64,000 bases of DNA from Mycobacterium gastri (GCF_002102175.1 NZ_LQOX01000152.1:1-64000); one strand, 5' to 3'; counted from the stretch's first letter, positions 1 through 9,985 are shown. The notes: a model not told the origin generated them from the letters alone. Translations and numbers: made by a program.

Positions 1-1284
1 GCGGGAGGCTGGCTGTATGGCAATGGTGGTGCCGGTGGGCCCGGCGGGGCCGCGGCCGTGGCGGGGGGCTTCGGTGGCAGCGGCGGAGCCGGCGGTGATG
101 CCGGGTTGTTCGGTGTCGGCGGAGCCGGCGGGCGCGGTGGAGCTGGGGCACTCGGCGCAGACGGAGTCAATCCCGGCCTCGCCACACCAACCACGCCTGC
201 GGCTAACGGCAACGACGGCGGCGCCCATGCCGGAGGTGGGCCCGGCTCCGATGGCACGGTCACCGGGCAAGCTGGGGGAAGCGGCGGCACCGGCGGCACC
301 GACAGCACCGCCCCGGGTGCTAATGGTGGTGGTGGCGGGGGTGCAGGTGGAGCGGGCGGTCCCGGGGCACCCGGCGGCGCCGGCGGCGCCGGCGGCACCG
401 GCGACTCCGGCTCCGGTGTTGGTGCTGGTGGCGGAGGGGGCGGGGGAATCGGCGGTAGCGGCGGTAGCGGCGGTTCCGCCGCTTCCGGCAATCCCGGTGG
501 CGGCGTAGGCGGTGGTGCCGGCGGCCCACGCGGTTCCGGCGGCAACGGCGGTGGCGTCGGCGGCGGTGCGGGCGGGTCTGGATCGGGAACCAGCGCCGGT
601 GGTGGTGGCGGCGGGGGGGTCGGTGGTGCTGGTGGTGCCGGCGCGCCCGGCGGCCACGGCGGCGACGGCGGCAACGGCGACGGAGGCGGCGGTGGCGGCG
701 GCGGTGCTGGCGGTGCTGGCGGTATCGGCGCGGCGGGCGGCCACGGCGGAAACGGCGGAAACGGTGTTACTACCGGTAATGGTGGCGGCGGTGGTGCTGG
801 CGGTACCGGTGGTGCCGGAGTGGCCGGCCATGGTGGTGGCGGCGGCGGACAAGGGGGTGCCGGCGGCCGGGGCGGCCTCTTATTCGGTGTCGGCGGTGAC
901 GGCGGCGCCGGCGGCGGCGGCGCTAACGCCGGCAACGGTGCGCCCGGTGCCGTCGGCGGCACCGGCGGCAACGGTGGATCCGGGGTTACCGGCGGCGCCG
1001 GCGGTGACGGCGGGGCAGGCGGCGACGGCGGCGACGGCGGTGGCGGCGGCAATGGCGGTGCCGGCGGAGCCGCTGGCGCGGGCGGGCTGTTCGGCCGTTC
1101 AGGCAGCCCCGGCGCAGGCGGCACCGGCGGCGCAGGCGGCGCAGGCGGCGCCGGCGGCGCAGGCGGCGCCGGCGGGACGGGTGGCGCGAGTGGGGCAGGC
1201 GGATCGGCTGTGGCCGGCGATGCGGGCGCACCCGGACACAGCGGCGACCCAGGCGCTGCCGGGCTCAACGGGGCCCCCGGCTAG
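1..1284 (+). CDS. PE_PGRS family protein, 5' part outside window
   Basis: Reading frame 1 is open from the first base to the TAG at 1282-1284 and encodes an almost pure Gly-Gly-Ala/Gly-Gly-Asn repeat with the WLYGNGGAGG signature near its start, which is typical of the PGRS region of mycobacterial PE_PGRS proteins. The roughly 100-residue PE domain must lie upstream of the window. These proteins are exported by ESX-5 and sit at the cell surface; individual functions are mostly unknown. At least 427 residues are present. The last codons are less repetitive (GDPGAAGLNGAPG). Long open frames in the other phases of this stretch follow from the GGC-rich repeat and are not genes. Confidence 0.93.
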   Translation, partial: AGGWLYGNGGAGGPGGAAAVAGGFGGSGGAGGDAGLFGVGGAGGRGGAGALGADGVNPGLATPTTPAANGNDGGAHAGGGPGSDGTVTGQAGGSGGTGGTDSTAPGANGGGGGGAGGAGGPGAPGGAGGAGGTGDSGSGVGAGGGGGGGIGGSGGSGGSAASGNPGGGVGGGAGGPRGSGGNGGGVGGGAGGSGSGTSAGGGGGGGVGGAGGAGAPGGHGGDGGNGDGGGGGGGGAGGAGGIGAAGGHGGNGGNGVTTGNGGGGGAGGTGGAGVAGHGGGGGGQGGAGGRGGLLFGVGGDGGAGGGGANAGNGAPGAVGGTGGNGGSGVTGGAGGDGGAGGDGGDGGGGGNGGAGGAAGAGGLFGRSGSPGAGGTGGAGGAGGAGGAGGAGGTGGASGAGGSAVAGDAGAPGHSGDPGAAGLNGAPG

Positions 1285-1308
1285 CCCCCGGCTAGCCCGC
1301 GGCTAGCC
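1279..1308. repeat. Three copies of palindrome GGCTAGCC at PE_PGRS stop
   Basis: GGCTAGCC occurs at 1279-1286, 1290-1297 and 1301-1308, spaced 11 bp apart. The first copy contains the TAG stop codon of the PE_PGRS gene. The array looks like tandem duplication of an 11-bp unit; each unit is self-complementary. Confidence 0.8.
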
Positions 1309-1331
1309 CGGTCGCCCGCGCCAAGCGCAGT

Positions 1332-1349
1332 CGGCGGATCTTTCCGCCG
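1332..1349. terminator. Hairpin between convergent PE_PGRS and purM
   Basis: A perfect 7-bp stem (CGGCGGA / TCCGCCG) with a TCTT loop lies between the 3' ends of two convergent genes. There is no U-tract, as is usual for mycobacterial terminator candidates. Its termination role is inferred from position. Confidence 0.45.
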
Positions 1350-1448
1350 TATAGCGCTGGGCAGACCGGCGCAATCACAGCAGGGACTTTCATGCTGTCC
1401 GCGGCCGAGTTCGAGGCGGGATCAGCGCAAACAGAATGGGGCCGGTGT

Positions 1449-2552
1449 CTAAAACCTAGGATGCCGGCCGACTAATGTGGCGCGTGGACCGTCTTTCCCG
1501 CCTTTGCGCACGGTTCCCAAAACCCAGCAGCTCAGGTGCCGTGCGGTCAGTATGGCCAACGCACGATCGGTGTCTTCGGGCGCGACGATGGCGACCATAC
1601 CGACGCCCATGTTGAACGTCTTTTCCATCTCTTCCCGCACTACCCGGCCACGCTGGGCGATCATGGCGAACACCGGTGCGGGTGTCCAGGTGCCGCGGTC
1701 GACTTCGGCGACCAGACCGTGTGGAATGACCCGTTCCAGGTTGCCCGCCAGCCCGCCACCGGTGACGTGGCAGAACGTGCGGACGTGCGTTTCGGCGGCG
1801 AGCGCCAGACAGTCCTTGGCGTAGATCAGGGTGGGCTCCAGCAATTCTTCGCCCAGGGTCCGACCGAACTCCTCCACGTAACCGGCCAGCTTCATCCGGT
1901 CTATCTCCAGCAGGACAGCGCGGGCCAGCGAGTATCCGTTGGAATGCAGACCGGACGACCCCATCGCGATGATGACGTCGCCAGGTTTCACACGCTCGGG
2001 GCCCAGCACATTGTCGGCCTCCACCACGCCGACGCCGGTGGCCGAGATGTCGTAGTGATCGGGTTCCATCAAGCCGGGATGTTCAGCGGTCTCGCCACCC
2101 AGCAGCGCGCAGCCAGCGCGCACACAGCCCTCCGCGATGCCGCTGACGATCGCGCTCACCCGTTCCGGCACCGTGCGACCAACCGCGATGTAGTCCTGCA
2201 GAAACAGCGGCTCGGCACCGCAGACCACCAGGTCATCGACCACCATCGCGACCAGGTCGAGGCCGACGGTGTCGTGCTTGTCCATCGCCTGCGCAACCGC
2301 CAGTTTGGTGCCGACACCGTCGGTGGAGGCGGCCAGCACCGGTTCCCGGTAGCCGCCTCGTAGCGCGAACAATCCGGCGAAACCGCCCAGTCCGCCGCGC
2401 ACCTCGGGTCTGGTGGCTTTGCTTGCCAGCGGCTTGAACAACTCGACGGCGCGGTCACCGGCGTCAATGTCCACCCCCGCCGAGGCGTAGGTGATGCCCT
2501 GGTTAGTAAGGCCTGTTAGCGAGCTTTCTGGACTTTGTGGCGGTTCCGTCAT
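1449..2552 (-). CDS. purM: Phosphoribosylformylglycinamidine cyclo-ligase (AIR synthetase)
   Basis: PurM catalyses the ATP-dependent closure of FGAM to aminoimidazole ribonucleotide, the fifth step of cytosolic de novo purine synthesis. The 367-residue product has the expected family length. It begins with the ITYASAGVDIDAGDRAV segment, followed by the ATP-binding STDGVGTKL motif, the GGETAEHPG segment and the SSGLHSNGYSL motif. The ATG at 2552 precedes the conserved ITYASAGV start by about 20 residues. The gene lies 97 bp downstream of purF on the same strand, so the two are probably co-transcribed. Confidence 0.97.
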   Translation of the reverse strand: MTEPPQSPESSLTGLTNQGITYASAGVDIDAGDRAVELFKPLASKATRPEVRGGLGGFAGLFALRGGYREPVLAASTDGVGTKLAVAQAMDKHDTVGLDLVAMVVDDLVVCGAEPLFLQDYIAVGRTVPERVSAIVSGIAEGCVRAGCALLGGETAEHPGLMEPDHYDISATGVGVVEADNVLGPERVKPGDVIIAMGSSGLHSNGYSLARAVLLEIDRMKLAGYVEEFGRTLGEELLEPTLIYAKDCLALAAETHVRTFCHVTGGGLAGNLERVIPHGLVAEVDRGTWTPAPVFAMIAQRGRVVREEMEKTFNMGVGMVAIVAPEDTDRALAILTARHLSCWVLGTVRKGGKDGPRATLVGRHPRF

Positions 2553-2649
2553 CGCGATAAAGGCTACCGGGCGGCACGCATCATCGGTATCGGCGACCGA
2601 CGCTCTCAGGCCGACCGCCTATCGGAATCGGTTGCGGGGGCGGGCTTGG

Positions 2650-4179
2650 TCAGCGACCGATCGAAACTTCATCGGCAGCGAGGTCACCCAGGCCGGCTCC
2701 GCGTGCCGCGTTGGCAAGCATCTGCTCGATGACGTTCTTGCCCAGCGCGGTCTCGCTGGGCAGTTCGATGGGGTAGACACCATCGAAACAGGCGGTGCAC
2801 AACCGCGAGGCGGGTTGCTCGGTAGCGGCGACCAGCCCGCGCAGCGAAATGTATCCGAGCGTGTCGGCGTTGATGGCATGCCGGACCGCTTCGAGCATCT
2901 CGGCCTCGGCCTCCACGGCGTTGGCGATCAGCTCAGCCGGCGAGGGGAAGTCGATTCCGTAGAAGCACGGCCACTTCACCGGCGGCGACGCGATGCGTAC
3001 GTGGACTTCCACCGCGCCGGCCTCCCGCAGCATGCGCACCAGCGCGCGCTGGGTGTTGCCTCGCACGATCGAGTCGTCGACGACAATGAGCCGCTTGCCG
3101 CGGATCACCTCTTTGAGCGGGTTCAGCTTCAGCCGGATGCCGAGCTGGCGGATGGTCTGTGACGGCTGGATGAATGTGCGCCCAACGTAGGCGTTCTTCA
3201 TCAACCCCTGCCCATAGGGGATGCCGGACCCCTGCGCGTATCCCACGGCCGCGGGTGTGCCCGATTCCGGCACCCCGATGACCAGGTCGGCGTCAACGGG
3301 GCATTCGCGGGCCAGCCGACGACCGATCTCCAGTCGGGTGGCGTGCACGGACCGGCCGGCCAGCGTGCTGTCCGGCCGAGCCAAGTAGACGTATTCGAAG
3401 ATGCAGCCCTTGGGCGTGGGGTTGGCGAAACGGGTCGATCGCACGCCGTCGGCGTCGATCGCCAGTAATTCGCCCGGTTCGATGTCGCGCACGAAGGACG
3501 CGCCGACGATGTCGAGCGCAGCGGTTTCCGAGGCCACCACCCAGCCGCGATCCAGCCGCCCGAGCGACAGCGGCCGCACACCGTGCGGGTCGCGGCAGGC
3601 ATACAGCGTGTTCTCGTCCATGAACGTCAGACAGAACGCGCCGCGCACGGTCGGCAGCAGTTCCAGTGCCGCCTGCTCCAGGGTGGAATCGGCCGACCCG
3701 TGGGCCAGCAGCGCGCCCAAGATGTCGGAGTCGGTTGTCGCCGGAGCGGGGCAGCAGCGGCCGCCGATCAATCCCGCTTCGCGGGCGCGGGCGGCAAGGG
3801 CGGCGGTATTGACCAGGTTCCCGTTGTGTCCCAGGGCGACCCCGGTGCCAGCAGCGGTATTACGGAACACCGGTTGCGCATTTTCCCAGGTCGTGTCGCC
3901 CGTGGTGGAGTAGCGGCAGTGCCCGATGGCGACGTGGCCCGGCATGGCCGCCAAAGTCTGCTCGTCGAATACCTGGCTGACCAGGCCGAGGTCCTTGAAC
4001 ACCAGCACTTGCGAGCCATCGGCTACCGCAATCCCCGCGGCCTCCTGGCCGCGATGCTGCAATGCGTACAGGCCGTAGTAGGTCAGTTTCGCGACATCTT
4101 CCCCCGGGGCCCACACCCCGAATACACCACACTCTTCACGGGGCGAGTTCAGGTCTTGCTCGGGCTGCTGGACGGTCAC
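2650..4179 (-). CDS. purF: Amidophosphoribosyltransferase
   Basis: PurF makes phosphoribosylamine from PRPP and glutamine, the committed step of purine synthesis. The N-terminal Ntn-hydrolase glutaminase domain carries the conserved EECGVFGVW segment, whose Cys becomes the N-terminal nucleophile after propeptide removal. The C-terminal phosphoribosyltransferase domain has the PRPP loop IVVDDSIVRGNT. The open frame extends upstream to 4365, but the GTG at 4179 is preceded by AGGGAG at a suitable distance and gives 509 residues, close to the family length, with a propeptide of about a dozen residues. Cysteines near the C-terminus (RLCTACFDG) fit the Fe-S type enzyme. Confidence 0.95.
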   Translation of the reverse strand: MTVQQPEQDLNSPREECGVFGVWAPGEDVAKLTYYGLYALQHRGQEAAGIAVADGSQVLVFKDLGLVSQVFDEQTLAAMPGHVAIGHCRYSTTGDTTWENAQPVFRNTAAGTGVALGHNGNLVNTAALAARAREAGLIGGRCCPAPATTDSDILGALLAHGSADSTLEQAALELLPTVRGAFCLTFMDENTLYACRDPHGVRPLSLGRLDRGWVVASETAALDIVGASFVRDIEPGELLAIDADGVRSTRFANPTPKGCIFEYVYLARPDSTLAGRSVHATRLEIGRRLARECPVDADLVIGVPESGTPAAVGYAQGSGIPYGQGLMKNAYVGRTFIQPSQTIRQLGIRLKLNPLKEVIRGKRLIVVDDSIVRGNTQRALVRMLREAGAVEVHVRIASPPVKWPCFYGIDFPSPAELIANAVEAEAEMLEAVRHAINADTLGYISLRGLVAATEQPASRLCTACFDGVYPIELPSETALGKNVIEQMLANAARGAGLGDLAADEVSIGR

Positions 4180-4321
4180 GGTTAGGCGACTCCCTGGGGC
4201 GCGAATGGTGACGTATAGGAAGTCTACGGGTAACCCGGGCATGTCGCCGAATCGACGTGGCGTGTCCAAGTACCGCAAGTCGTGCCGGCACACCGCAGGA
4301 GCGGCTTGCTTCCGCCGATGT

Positions 4322-4714
4322 TCAGATCGCCAGATCCAGCAGCGGCAGCCACGACGAGATCTCACGCGCCCGCGGACCTGACAGGATCAGCCCTCCAGTG
4401 GCCGCTGCGTCCTCGACCGTCAATAGCCCGGTGACCAGCAGCAGCCAGGTGCGCGGAGCTGTTTCCACGACATTGGGCGGGGTGCCGCGGGTGTGCCTGG
4501 GCCCGGAAACACACTGCACCGCCGCGAACGGCGGGATCCGGACCTCGACGCTGGCGCCGGGAGCCAGTGCGGACAGGGTGCGCGCGGTGAGCCGAACCGC
4601 CGTCCCTAGGGCATCCCGGTCGGGTGCCGGACGCGTCTCGTCGCGCAGCCAGTCCGCAACGGCCAACACAGCCTGCCGAGTCTTAATCGGATCGGCTTTA
4701 CCGCGGGTGGCCAT
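4322..4714 (-). CDS. Conserved mycobacterial protein, sterol-carrier-like (Rv0807 homologue)
   Basis: A 130-residue cytosolic protein without signal peptide or membrane segment. Position and length match M. tuberculosis Rv0807, always found beside purF; relatives are sometimes annotated as sterol carrier family proteins, but no catalytic motif can be read here. It begins MATRGKADPIKTRQAV and contains an RIPPFAAVQC segment. It lies upstream of purF on the same strand and is divergent from the MCE gene, with 19 bp between the two start codons, so the promoters must overlap. Function unknown. Confidence 0.85.
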   Translation of the reverse strand: MATRGKADPIKTRQAVLAVADWLRDETRPAPDRDALGTAVRLTARTLSALAPGASVEVRIPPFAAVQCVSGPRHTRGTPPNVVETAPRTWLLLVTGLLTVEDAAATGGLILSGPRAREISSWLPLLDLAI

Positions 4715-4733
4715 GCTCTAGGGTCTCAGAATC

Positions 4734-5936
4734 ATGGATCCGCGAACGCGGCCACCGTACAAGATCATCGGTCTGCTGGGGCTGATGGTGTTGGCGCTCG
4801 TCGGCGCCGGGCTCTACGCCCAGTTTCGCGGGACTTTCATCCCGAAGACCAAGTTGACGATGCTTGCTCCGCGCGCGGGTCTGGTGACCGACCCGGGCGC
4901 CAAGGTCACCTACAACGGTGTGCAGATCGGCCGGGTGGCCAGCATATCGGAGGTCACGCGGGACGGCGTTCCGGCGGCCAAGCTGGTATTGGATGTAGAT
5001 CCGAAGTACATTGACGCGATTCCGGCCAATGTGACCGGCGAGATCAAGGCGACGACGGTCTTCGGCAACAAGTACGTGTCGCTGATGTCACCGAAAAACG
5101 CTGATCCACAGCACATCACCCCATCCATGGTGATCGACGCGACGGCGGTGACGACGGAGTTCAACACGCTGTTCCAGACGCTGACGGCCATTGCCGAAAA
5201 GGTCGATCCGGTCAAGCTCAACCTGACGCTGGGCGCGGCCGCCCAGGCCCTGAGCGGTCTCGGGGACAAGTTCGGCGCCGCACTGGTCAACGGCAGCGCC
5301 ATCCTCCACGACGTGAACCCGCGGCTGCCCCGGGTCCGGGCCGACATACAGGGCCTGGCGGCTCTGGGCGACGTCTACGCCAACGCGGCGCCGGACTTGT
5401 GGACCGCGCTGGACCAGGCGGTCACCACCGCACGAACCATGAACCACGAGCAAGCCGGCCTTGATGCGGCATTGCTGGCGGCGGTTGGGTTGGGCAACAA
5501 CGGTTCTGACGTGTTCGGTCGCGGCGGGCCATACCTGGCGCGGGGGGCCGCCGATCTGGTCATCCCCAGCCAACTGCTCGACGAGTACAGCCCCGAAATC
5601 TTCTGTACCATCCGCAACTACAACGAAGTCGGGCCCAAAATCCGCGCCGCCCTCGGCTTCACCGGCTACTCGCTGGGGGCCGCTTCCGGCAGCATTACCG
5701 GTGCCCCCAGCCCCTACATCTATCCGGAGAACCTGCCGCGGGTCAACGCCCGGGGAGGACCCGGCGGGAAACCGGGGTGCTGGCAACCGATCACTCACGA
5801 CTTGTGGCCCGCCCCGTTTCTGGTGATGGACGTCGGCGCCAGCGTGGCGCCGTACAACCATGTCGAACTCGGCCAGCCGATGTTCACCGAATATGTCTGG
5901 GGACGTCAGTTCGGCGAGTACACCATCAATCCATGA
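4734..5936 (+). CDS. Orphan MCE-family protein (MlaD domain)
   Basis: A 400-residue protein with an N-terminal membrane anchor (about residues 11-30) followed by an MlaD/MCE domain (about 38-115) and a longer helical region, as in MceA-type proteins. Such proteins form periplasmic lipid-transport tunnels and are normally encoded as six paralogues after two yrbE permease genes. None of those partners is present here, so this is an orphan. The next gene on the same strand encodes a HAD lipoprotein 25 bp downstream, suggesting a two-gene operon. I recall no MCE gene at this place in M. tuberculosis. It might work with a complete Mce system elsewhere (inference). Confidence 0.88.
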   Translation: MDPRTRPPYKIIGLLGLMVLALVGAGLYAQFRGTFIPKTKLTMLAPRAGLVTDPGAKVTYNGVQIGRVASISEVTRDGVPAAKLVLDVDPKYIDAIPANVTGEIKATTVFGNKYVSLMSPKNADPQHITPSMVIDATAVTTEFNTLFQTLTAIAEKVDPVKLNLTLGAAAQALSGLGDKFGAALVNGSAILHDVNPRLPRVRADIQGLAALGDVYANAAPDLWTALDQAVTTARTMNHEQAGLDAALLAAVGLGNNGSDVFGRGGPYLARGAADLVIPSQLLDEYSPEIFCTIRNYNEVGPKIRAALGFTGYSLGAASGSITGAPSPYIYPENLPRVNARGGPGGKPGCWQPITHDLWPAPFLVMDVGASVAPYNHVELGQPMFTEYVWGRQFGEYTINP

Positions 5937-5961
5937 CGGACGCCGGAGACGGGAAGAATCG

Positions 5962-7224
5962 ATGAGGCTGTGGCCTTTGCGGCTGCTCGCAGCTGCGCTG
6001 GCGCCGCTGCTGGCGCTCATCGGTTGTAGCTACGCCGGCCGGCATTCGGATGTGGGCGCGCACAACTGCCGAACCTTGGCCGCCGACCCGGGTTGGCATG
6101 GCGACAACCGCCAACGCATCCACGCGATGATCAACCGGCTGAGCACTTGTGGGAAGGCCGAATCGGTCACCGCCGGTGCTCCTTTGGTGTTGTTCGACTG
6201 GGACAACACCATGGTCCGAAACGACGTCGGCAGCGCGACGTTCTATTGGATGATCAACAACTCCAAAATTCGTCAGCCCACCGGTGGCAACTGGTCCACC
6301 ACCAGCGCGTACCTCACCACTGAAGCGGCAGCGGCGTTGGCCGCCGCGTGCGGCGGCCTCGCGGATCCCGGGCAACCGCTGCCCACCGGCTCCAACATCA
6401 GCTGCGCCGACGAGCTGGTGGCCGTTTATACCAGGCACGAAACCCGTTCGGGGGCAGCGGCGTTCACCGGTTACAACCGCCGCCGCATACAACCCGGCGA
6501 CGCCTGGGCGGCCCAGCTGCTCGCCGGCTGGACCGATGCCGAGATCACCGAATTCGCTGCCGCGGCCAGGAAGCAGAACCTCGACGCCGCCGAGGGATCC
6601 GAGCAGACCGTGGGCAGTAGCCGACAGACCGGCTGGGTGCGCTACTACACACAGATGCGAGACCTCGTCGGCACGCTGCAAGCCAACGGGTTCGACGTGC
6701 GGATCATCTCCGCGACGGCTGAGCCGGTGGTCCGGGTGTGGGCGGGTGACGTCGGCTTCCCGGGGGACCACGTGATGGGCGTGCGCACCGACCATGACGG
6801 TGACGTCCTGACGCCACGGCTGGCGCTGTGCGGCGGCGAACCGTCAATCCCCTTCAACGAGGGCAAGCGGTGCCGGGTCAACGAGCAACTGTTCGGTGTT
6901 AAGGGCGTATCTGCTTTCCAGCAGTTGCCGGAGCAGCGTCGGCAGGTGTTCGCCGCCGGCGACTCCGACGGAGACGTGACGTTCATCACCGACGCAACCA
7001 CCCTGCGCCTTGCCCTCAATCGCAACCAGATCGAGTTGATGTGTCGGGCGTACGCCAATGCCGACGGCAAATGGATGGTCAACCCGACCTTTATCAATCC
7101 CCTGCCGATGAGCCCGCCCTACCCGTGCGCAACCCAGGGATTCGACGAGCCCGACGGCGGCCAGGCACCGCTTCGTCAAGCCGACGGCACCGTCGTGCCC
7201 GACCAGCAGGACCGGGTCCACTGA
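5962..7224 (+). CDS. Secreted HAD-superfamily phosphatase lipoprotein
   Basis: The start ATG at 5962 gives a signal peptide ending in a lipobox (ALIGC, Cys near residue 20). The mature 400-residue domain has HAD motif I LFDWDNTMV (nucleophile Asp near residue 77) and motif IV AGDSDGDVTF with acidic metal ligands (about 331-338). This indicates an extracytoplasmic, membrane-anchored phosphohydrolase; the substrate cannot be deduced. It follows the MCE gene by 25 bp and is probably co-transcribed with it. The longer open frame from 5860 overlaps the MCE gene and lacks a signal peptide, so it was not used. Confidence 0.86.
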   Translation: MRLWPLRLLAAALAPLLALIGCSYAGRHSDVGAHNCRTLAADPGWHGDNRQRIHAMINRLSTCGKAESVTAGAPLVLFDWDNTMVRNDVGSATFYWMINNSKIRQPTGGNWSTTSAYLTTEAAAALAAACGGLADPGQPLPTGSNISCADELVAVYTRHETRSGAAAFTGYNRRRIQPGDAWAAQLLAGWTDAEITEFAAAARKQNLDAAEGSEQTVGSSRQTGWVRYYTQMRDLVGTLQANGFDVRIISATAEPVVRVWAGDVGFPGDHVMGVRTDHDGDVLTPRLALCGGEPSIPFNEGKRCRVNEQLFGVKGVSAFQQLPEQRRQVFAAGDSDGDVTFITDATTLRLALNRNQIELMCRAYANADGKWMVNPTFINPLPMSPPYPCATQGFDEPDGGQAPLRQADGTVVPDQQDRVH

Positions 7225-7435
7225 AGATCGAACTCAGTGTGACGCAGCCGGAACAGGCAGGTTGCCGGCGCGTATCCGGGCAACGCTAAATCGGCTGTCG
7301 CACAAGCGTTGTAGACTTGGATCACCTCGCATTCAATGCGCTTCGCCGGCGGAGACCACGCTCACCCTGCACCGGCGCACAAAGTGTGAGATCCTCTCCG
7401 TGCCCCCAACCACTTGTACCTAAGGCGGTGTTCCG

Positions 7436-9034
7436 ATGCCCGAATTCACTTCACGCGATGGCAGCCGATCCGCCAAGTCGGTCCTGGAGCCCATCATCGT
7501 TACCCGGCGCGGCAAGATCGCCCGCCTGGAATCTAGCCTCACTCCGCAGGAAGCACAGATCGAGGATCTGGTATTTGTGCGAAAGACGTTGAGCCGGGCT
7601 GGTATTCCCTTTCTATTCGTCCGCGACCACAAGAGCAGGCCGATTCTGGCCGTCGACATCCAACTCCGGCCTGCTGTCGGGCAGGCACTTGCTGCGGCGT
7701 GTGTTACTGAACCGATGTACGCCAAAACAATGGACGAAAAGGGAATCCCGCCGGTGTTGCTGGCCAATGGCCGGCTCTCCGCAATGGGTGATCCGCGAAT
7801 TCTCCGGCTGTATCGGCGACGGATTGCGCCGGGCGGATTTCGGTATGGCCCGGCATTCGGCGTCGAGCTTCAATTCTGGGTTTTCGACGAGACGCTGATC
7901 CGCTGTCCGGTGGAGAACTCACTCACCCGCAAAGTGTTGCCCCGCAATGAGCTGACCCCGGCGACTGTCAAATTGTACGGGTACAAGTGGCCGACGCTGG
8001 AGGGGATGTTCACACCCCATGCCAGCGACGTGACATTCGATATTGATCTGGTGTTCTCCTGGGTCGACGGCAGTGACCCCGACTTCCGGGCTCGGCGCGC
8101 AGCGCAAATGTCGGCTTGCGTGGTCGGCGAGGGCGACGACGCCGAAGCGCGCATCCGCCAGATCGACGAATTGAAATACGCGCTGCGATCGGTGAACATG
8201 TTCGCCCCGTGGATCCGTCGCATCTTCATTGCGACCGATTCAGCCCCGCCGCGGTGGTTAGCCGAGCATCCCAAGATCACCATTGTCCGTGCCGAGGAGC
8301 ACTTCACCGATCCTGCCGCGCTGCCGACCTATAACTCGCATGCGGTGGAAAGCCAGCTACACCACATCCCCGGGCTGAGCGAGCATTTCCTGTACTCCAA
8401 CGACGACATGTTCTTCGGTCGGCCGCTGAAAGCCACCATGTTTTTCTCTCCGGGCGGCGTCACGAGGTTCGTCGAAGCCACCACCCGGATAGGTCTGGGG
8501 GCAAACGACCCCACCCGCAGCGGCTTCGAGAACGCAGCCCGGGTGAACCGTCAGCTGCTGTTCGAGCGATTCGGGCAGCTGATTACCCGTCACCTCGAAC
8601 ACACGGCTGTTCCGCTGCGCAAAAGCGTGCTGATCGAGATGGAACGGGAATTTCCCGACGAGTTCGCCCGCACCCAGGCCAGCGCGTTTCGGTCCGGCAC
8701 CGACATTTCAGTGACCAACTCGCTGTATCACTACTATGCGCTGATGACCGGCCGTGCCGTCCAACAGGAAAAGGCCAAGGTGTTGTACGTCGACACCACC
8801 AGCTACGCGGGTCTTGACCTGCTGCCGGAATTGCGGAGGCAACGCAACTACGACTTCTTCTGCCTCAATGACGGCAGTTTTCCCGAGGTCGGGGCGGCCG
8901 AGCGGGCGGAACGGGTCGTCGACTTCCTGGAGCGGTACTTCCCGATACCCGCGCCGTGGGAGAACGTGGCGTCGGAAGTCAATCAGCCCGACTTCGCCGC
9001 GCCGACGGCGTCAGCACCATTGGAGGGTGGCTGA
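7436..9034 (+). CDS. cpsY: Stealth-family exopolysaccharide phosphotransferase
   Basis: A 532-residue protein, the same length as M. tuberculosis CpsY (Rv0806c). The Stealth conserved regions are visible: CR1 [15 protein letters not shown] near residue 202, CR2 [14 protein letters not shown] followed by IRRIFIATD near 240-265, CR3 [19 protein letters not shown] near 310, and CR4 towards the C-terminus around FFCLND. The family transfers hexose-1-phosphate to build phosphodiester-linked capsular glycans. The gene is monocistronic with a 211-bp upstream region. Its 3' end overlaps the convergent phosphodiesterase gene by 56 bp. Confidence 0.94.
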   Translation: MPEFTSRDGSRSAKSVLEPIIVTRRGKIARLESSLTPQEAQIEDLVFVRKTLSRAGIPFLFVRDHKSRPILAVDIQLRPAVGQALAAACVTEPMYAKTMDEKGIPPVLLANGRLSAMGDPRILRLYRRRIAPGGFRYGPAFGVELQFWVFDETLIRCPVENSLTRKVLPRNELTPATVKLYGYKWPTLEGMFTPHASDVTFDIDLVFSWVDGSDPDFRARRAAQMSACVVGEGDDAEARIRQIDELKYALRSVNMFAPWIRRIFIATDSAPPRWLAEHPKITIVRAEEHFTDPAALPTYNSHAVESQLHHIPGLSEHFLYSNDDMFFGRPLKATMFFSPGGVTRFVEATTRIGLGANDPTRSGFENAARVNRQLLFERFGQLITRHLEHTAVPLRKSVLIEMEREFPDEFARTQASAFRSGTDISVTNSLYHYYALMTGRAVQQEKAKVLYVDTTSYAGLDLLPELRRQRNYDFFCLNDGSFPEVGAAERAERVVDFLERYFPIPAPWENVASEVNQPDFAAPTASAPLEGG

Positions 9035-9935
9035 ACAGCAAATCCCGCCGTGACGGCTCGATGAACATCCCGCTTTCGGCGATTTGACGTTTTGCCTGGG
9101 CAGGAGAGACAAAGGCGCCCACCGTTTTTCCGCTACCGAGCGGGATCACCGAGTGCACCACGGTGTCTTGGTAGACGTGCACCAGGTTGCATCCCTGCGC
9201 GCCGTCCCTGCCGCGGGTTCCCCCCGCGGCAACGGTGAGGTCTTGGGTGTAGCAGGTGGCCGATGCCACCGACACCGGGATCCCGACGAAGGTGGCGTTC
9301 GTCGAGTAGTGCAGGTGCCCCGCCAGAATGGACCGCACATCGCTGCCGTCGAGTACTCGGCCCAGGGCAGCCTGGTCCCGGAGTTCCACCGTGACCGCGA
9401 GGTCCAGGACACTGGGGATCGGCGGATGGTGCAGTGCCAGGATGGTGCCGTGCGGGGCCGGCGTCGCCAATTGCGTGGCCAGCCAGCTCAATTGGGAGCG
9501 TCGCAGTTCGCCGTGATGATATCCGGGTACCGAGGTGTCCAGGGTGATGATCCGCAGGCCGTCGATCATGTGCACCCGGTCCAGCGGTGCCATCGACGGC
9601 GCCTCGTCGAGCAGGAAGCTGCGCAGCGCTGCCCGGTCGTCGTGGTTGCCCATCACCCAGATGAGTTCGGCGTCAAGCTCGGCCGCGAACGGTTCGACCA
9701 CGGCTCGCAGCTTGCGGTACGCCTGCGGCTCACCGGTGTCGGCCAGGTCGCCGGTGAAGACGATGGCATCCGGACACATTCCGGAGTGGGTCAGCTGGTC
9801 GAGCAGCTCACCCAGCCGTCCATCGGCGTCTACGTCGCCGTAGAGAGGGTCATCCCCTCCAACCAGATGTGTGTCGCTGATATGCAGGAGAACGTGTTCC
9901 GGCCGCGGATGTTCCGCGGCCCTAAGTCTGTGCAC
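8979..9935 (-). CDS. Class III cyclic-nucleotide phosphodiesterase (Rv0805 homologue)
   Basis: A metallophosphoesterase of 318 residues, matching M. tuberculosis Rv0805 in length and in long conserved stretches. All metal-binding blocks are present: HISDTHL, FTGDLAD, VMGNHDD, LALHHPP and AGHLHYS. The M. tuberculosis enzyme hydrolyses cAMP (and better 2',3'-cAMP) and associates with the envelope. The GTG at 9935 gives the [12 protein letters not shown] start; the longer upstream frame runs antisense-like through the next gene and has no family character. It is the third gene of purL - CAAX protease - phosphodiesterase on the minus strand. Confidence 0.95.
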   Translation of the reverse strand: MHRLRAAEHPRPEHVLLHISDTHLVGGDDPLYGDVDADGRLGELLDQLTHSGMCPDAIVFTGDLADTGEPQAYRKLRAVVEPFAAELDAELIWVMGNHDDRAALRSFLLDEAPSMAPLDRVHMIDGLRIITLDTSVPGYHHGELRRSQLSWLATQLATPAPHGTILALHHPPIPSVLDLAVTVELRDQAALGRVLDGSDVRSILAGHLHYSTNATFVGIPVSVASATCYTQDLTVAAGGTRGRDGAQGCNLVHVYQDTVVHSVIPLGSGKTVGAFVSPAQAKRQIAESGMFIEPSRRDLLFSHPPMVLTPSARRSRAD

Positions 9936-9985
9936 CTGAGGTGCCAACCCTCTCGGTCTGGTGATCGCTGGAAAAGCACAGCCCG

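Noticed and set aside
17-1306. Long Ala/Pro-rich and Arg/His-rich open frames overlapping the PE_PGRS gene
   Set aside because: They arise from reading the GGC/GCC repeat in other phases or on the opposite strand; no start signal or domain supports them.
4180-4365. Upstream extension of purF
   Set aside because: No family homology in the extension; a GTG with a good ribosome binding site at 4179 gives the normal propeptide length.
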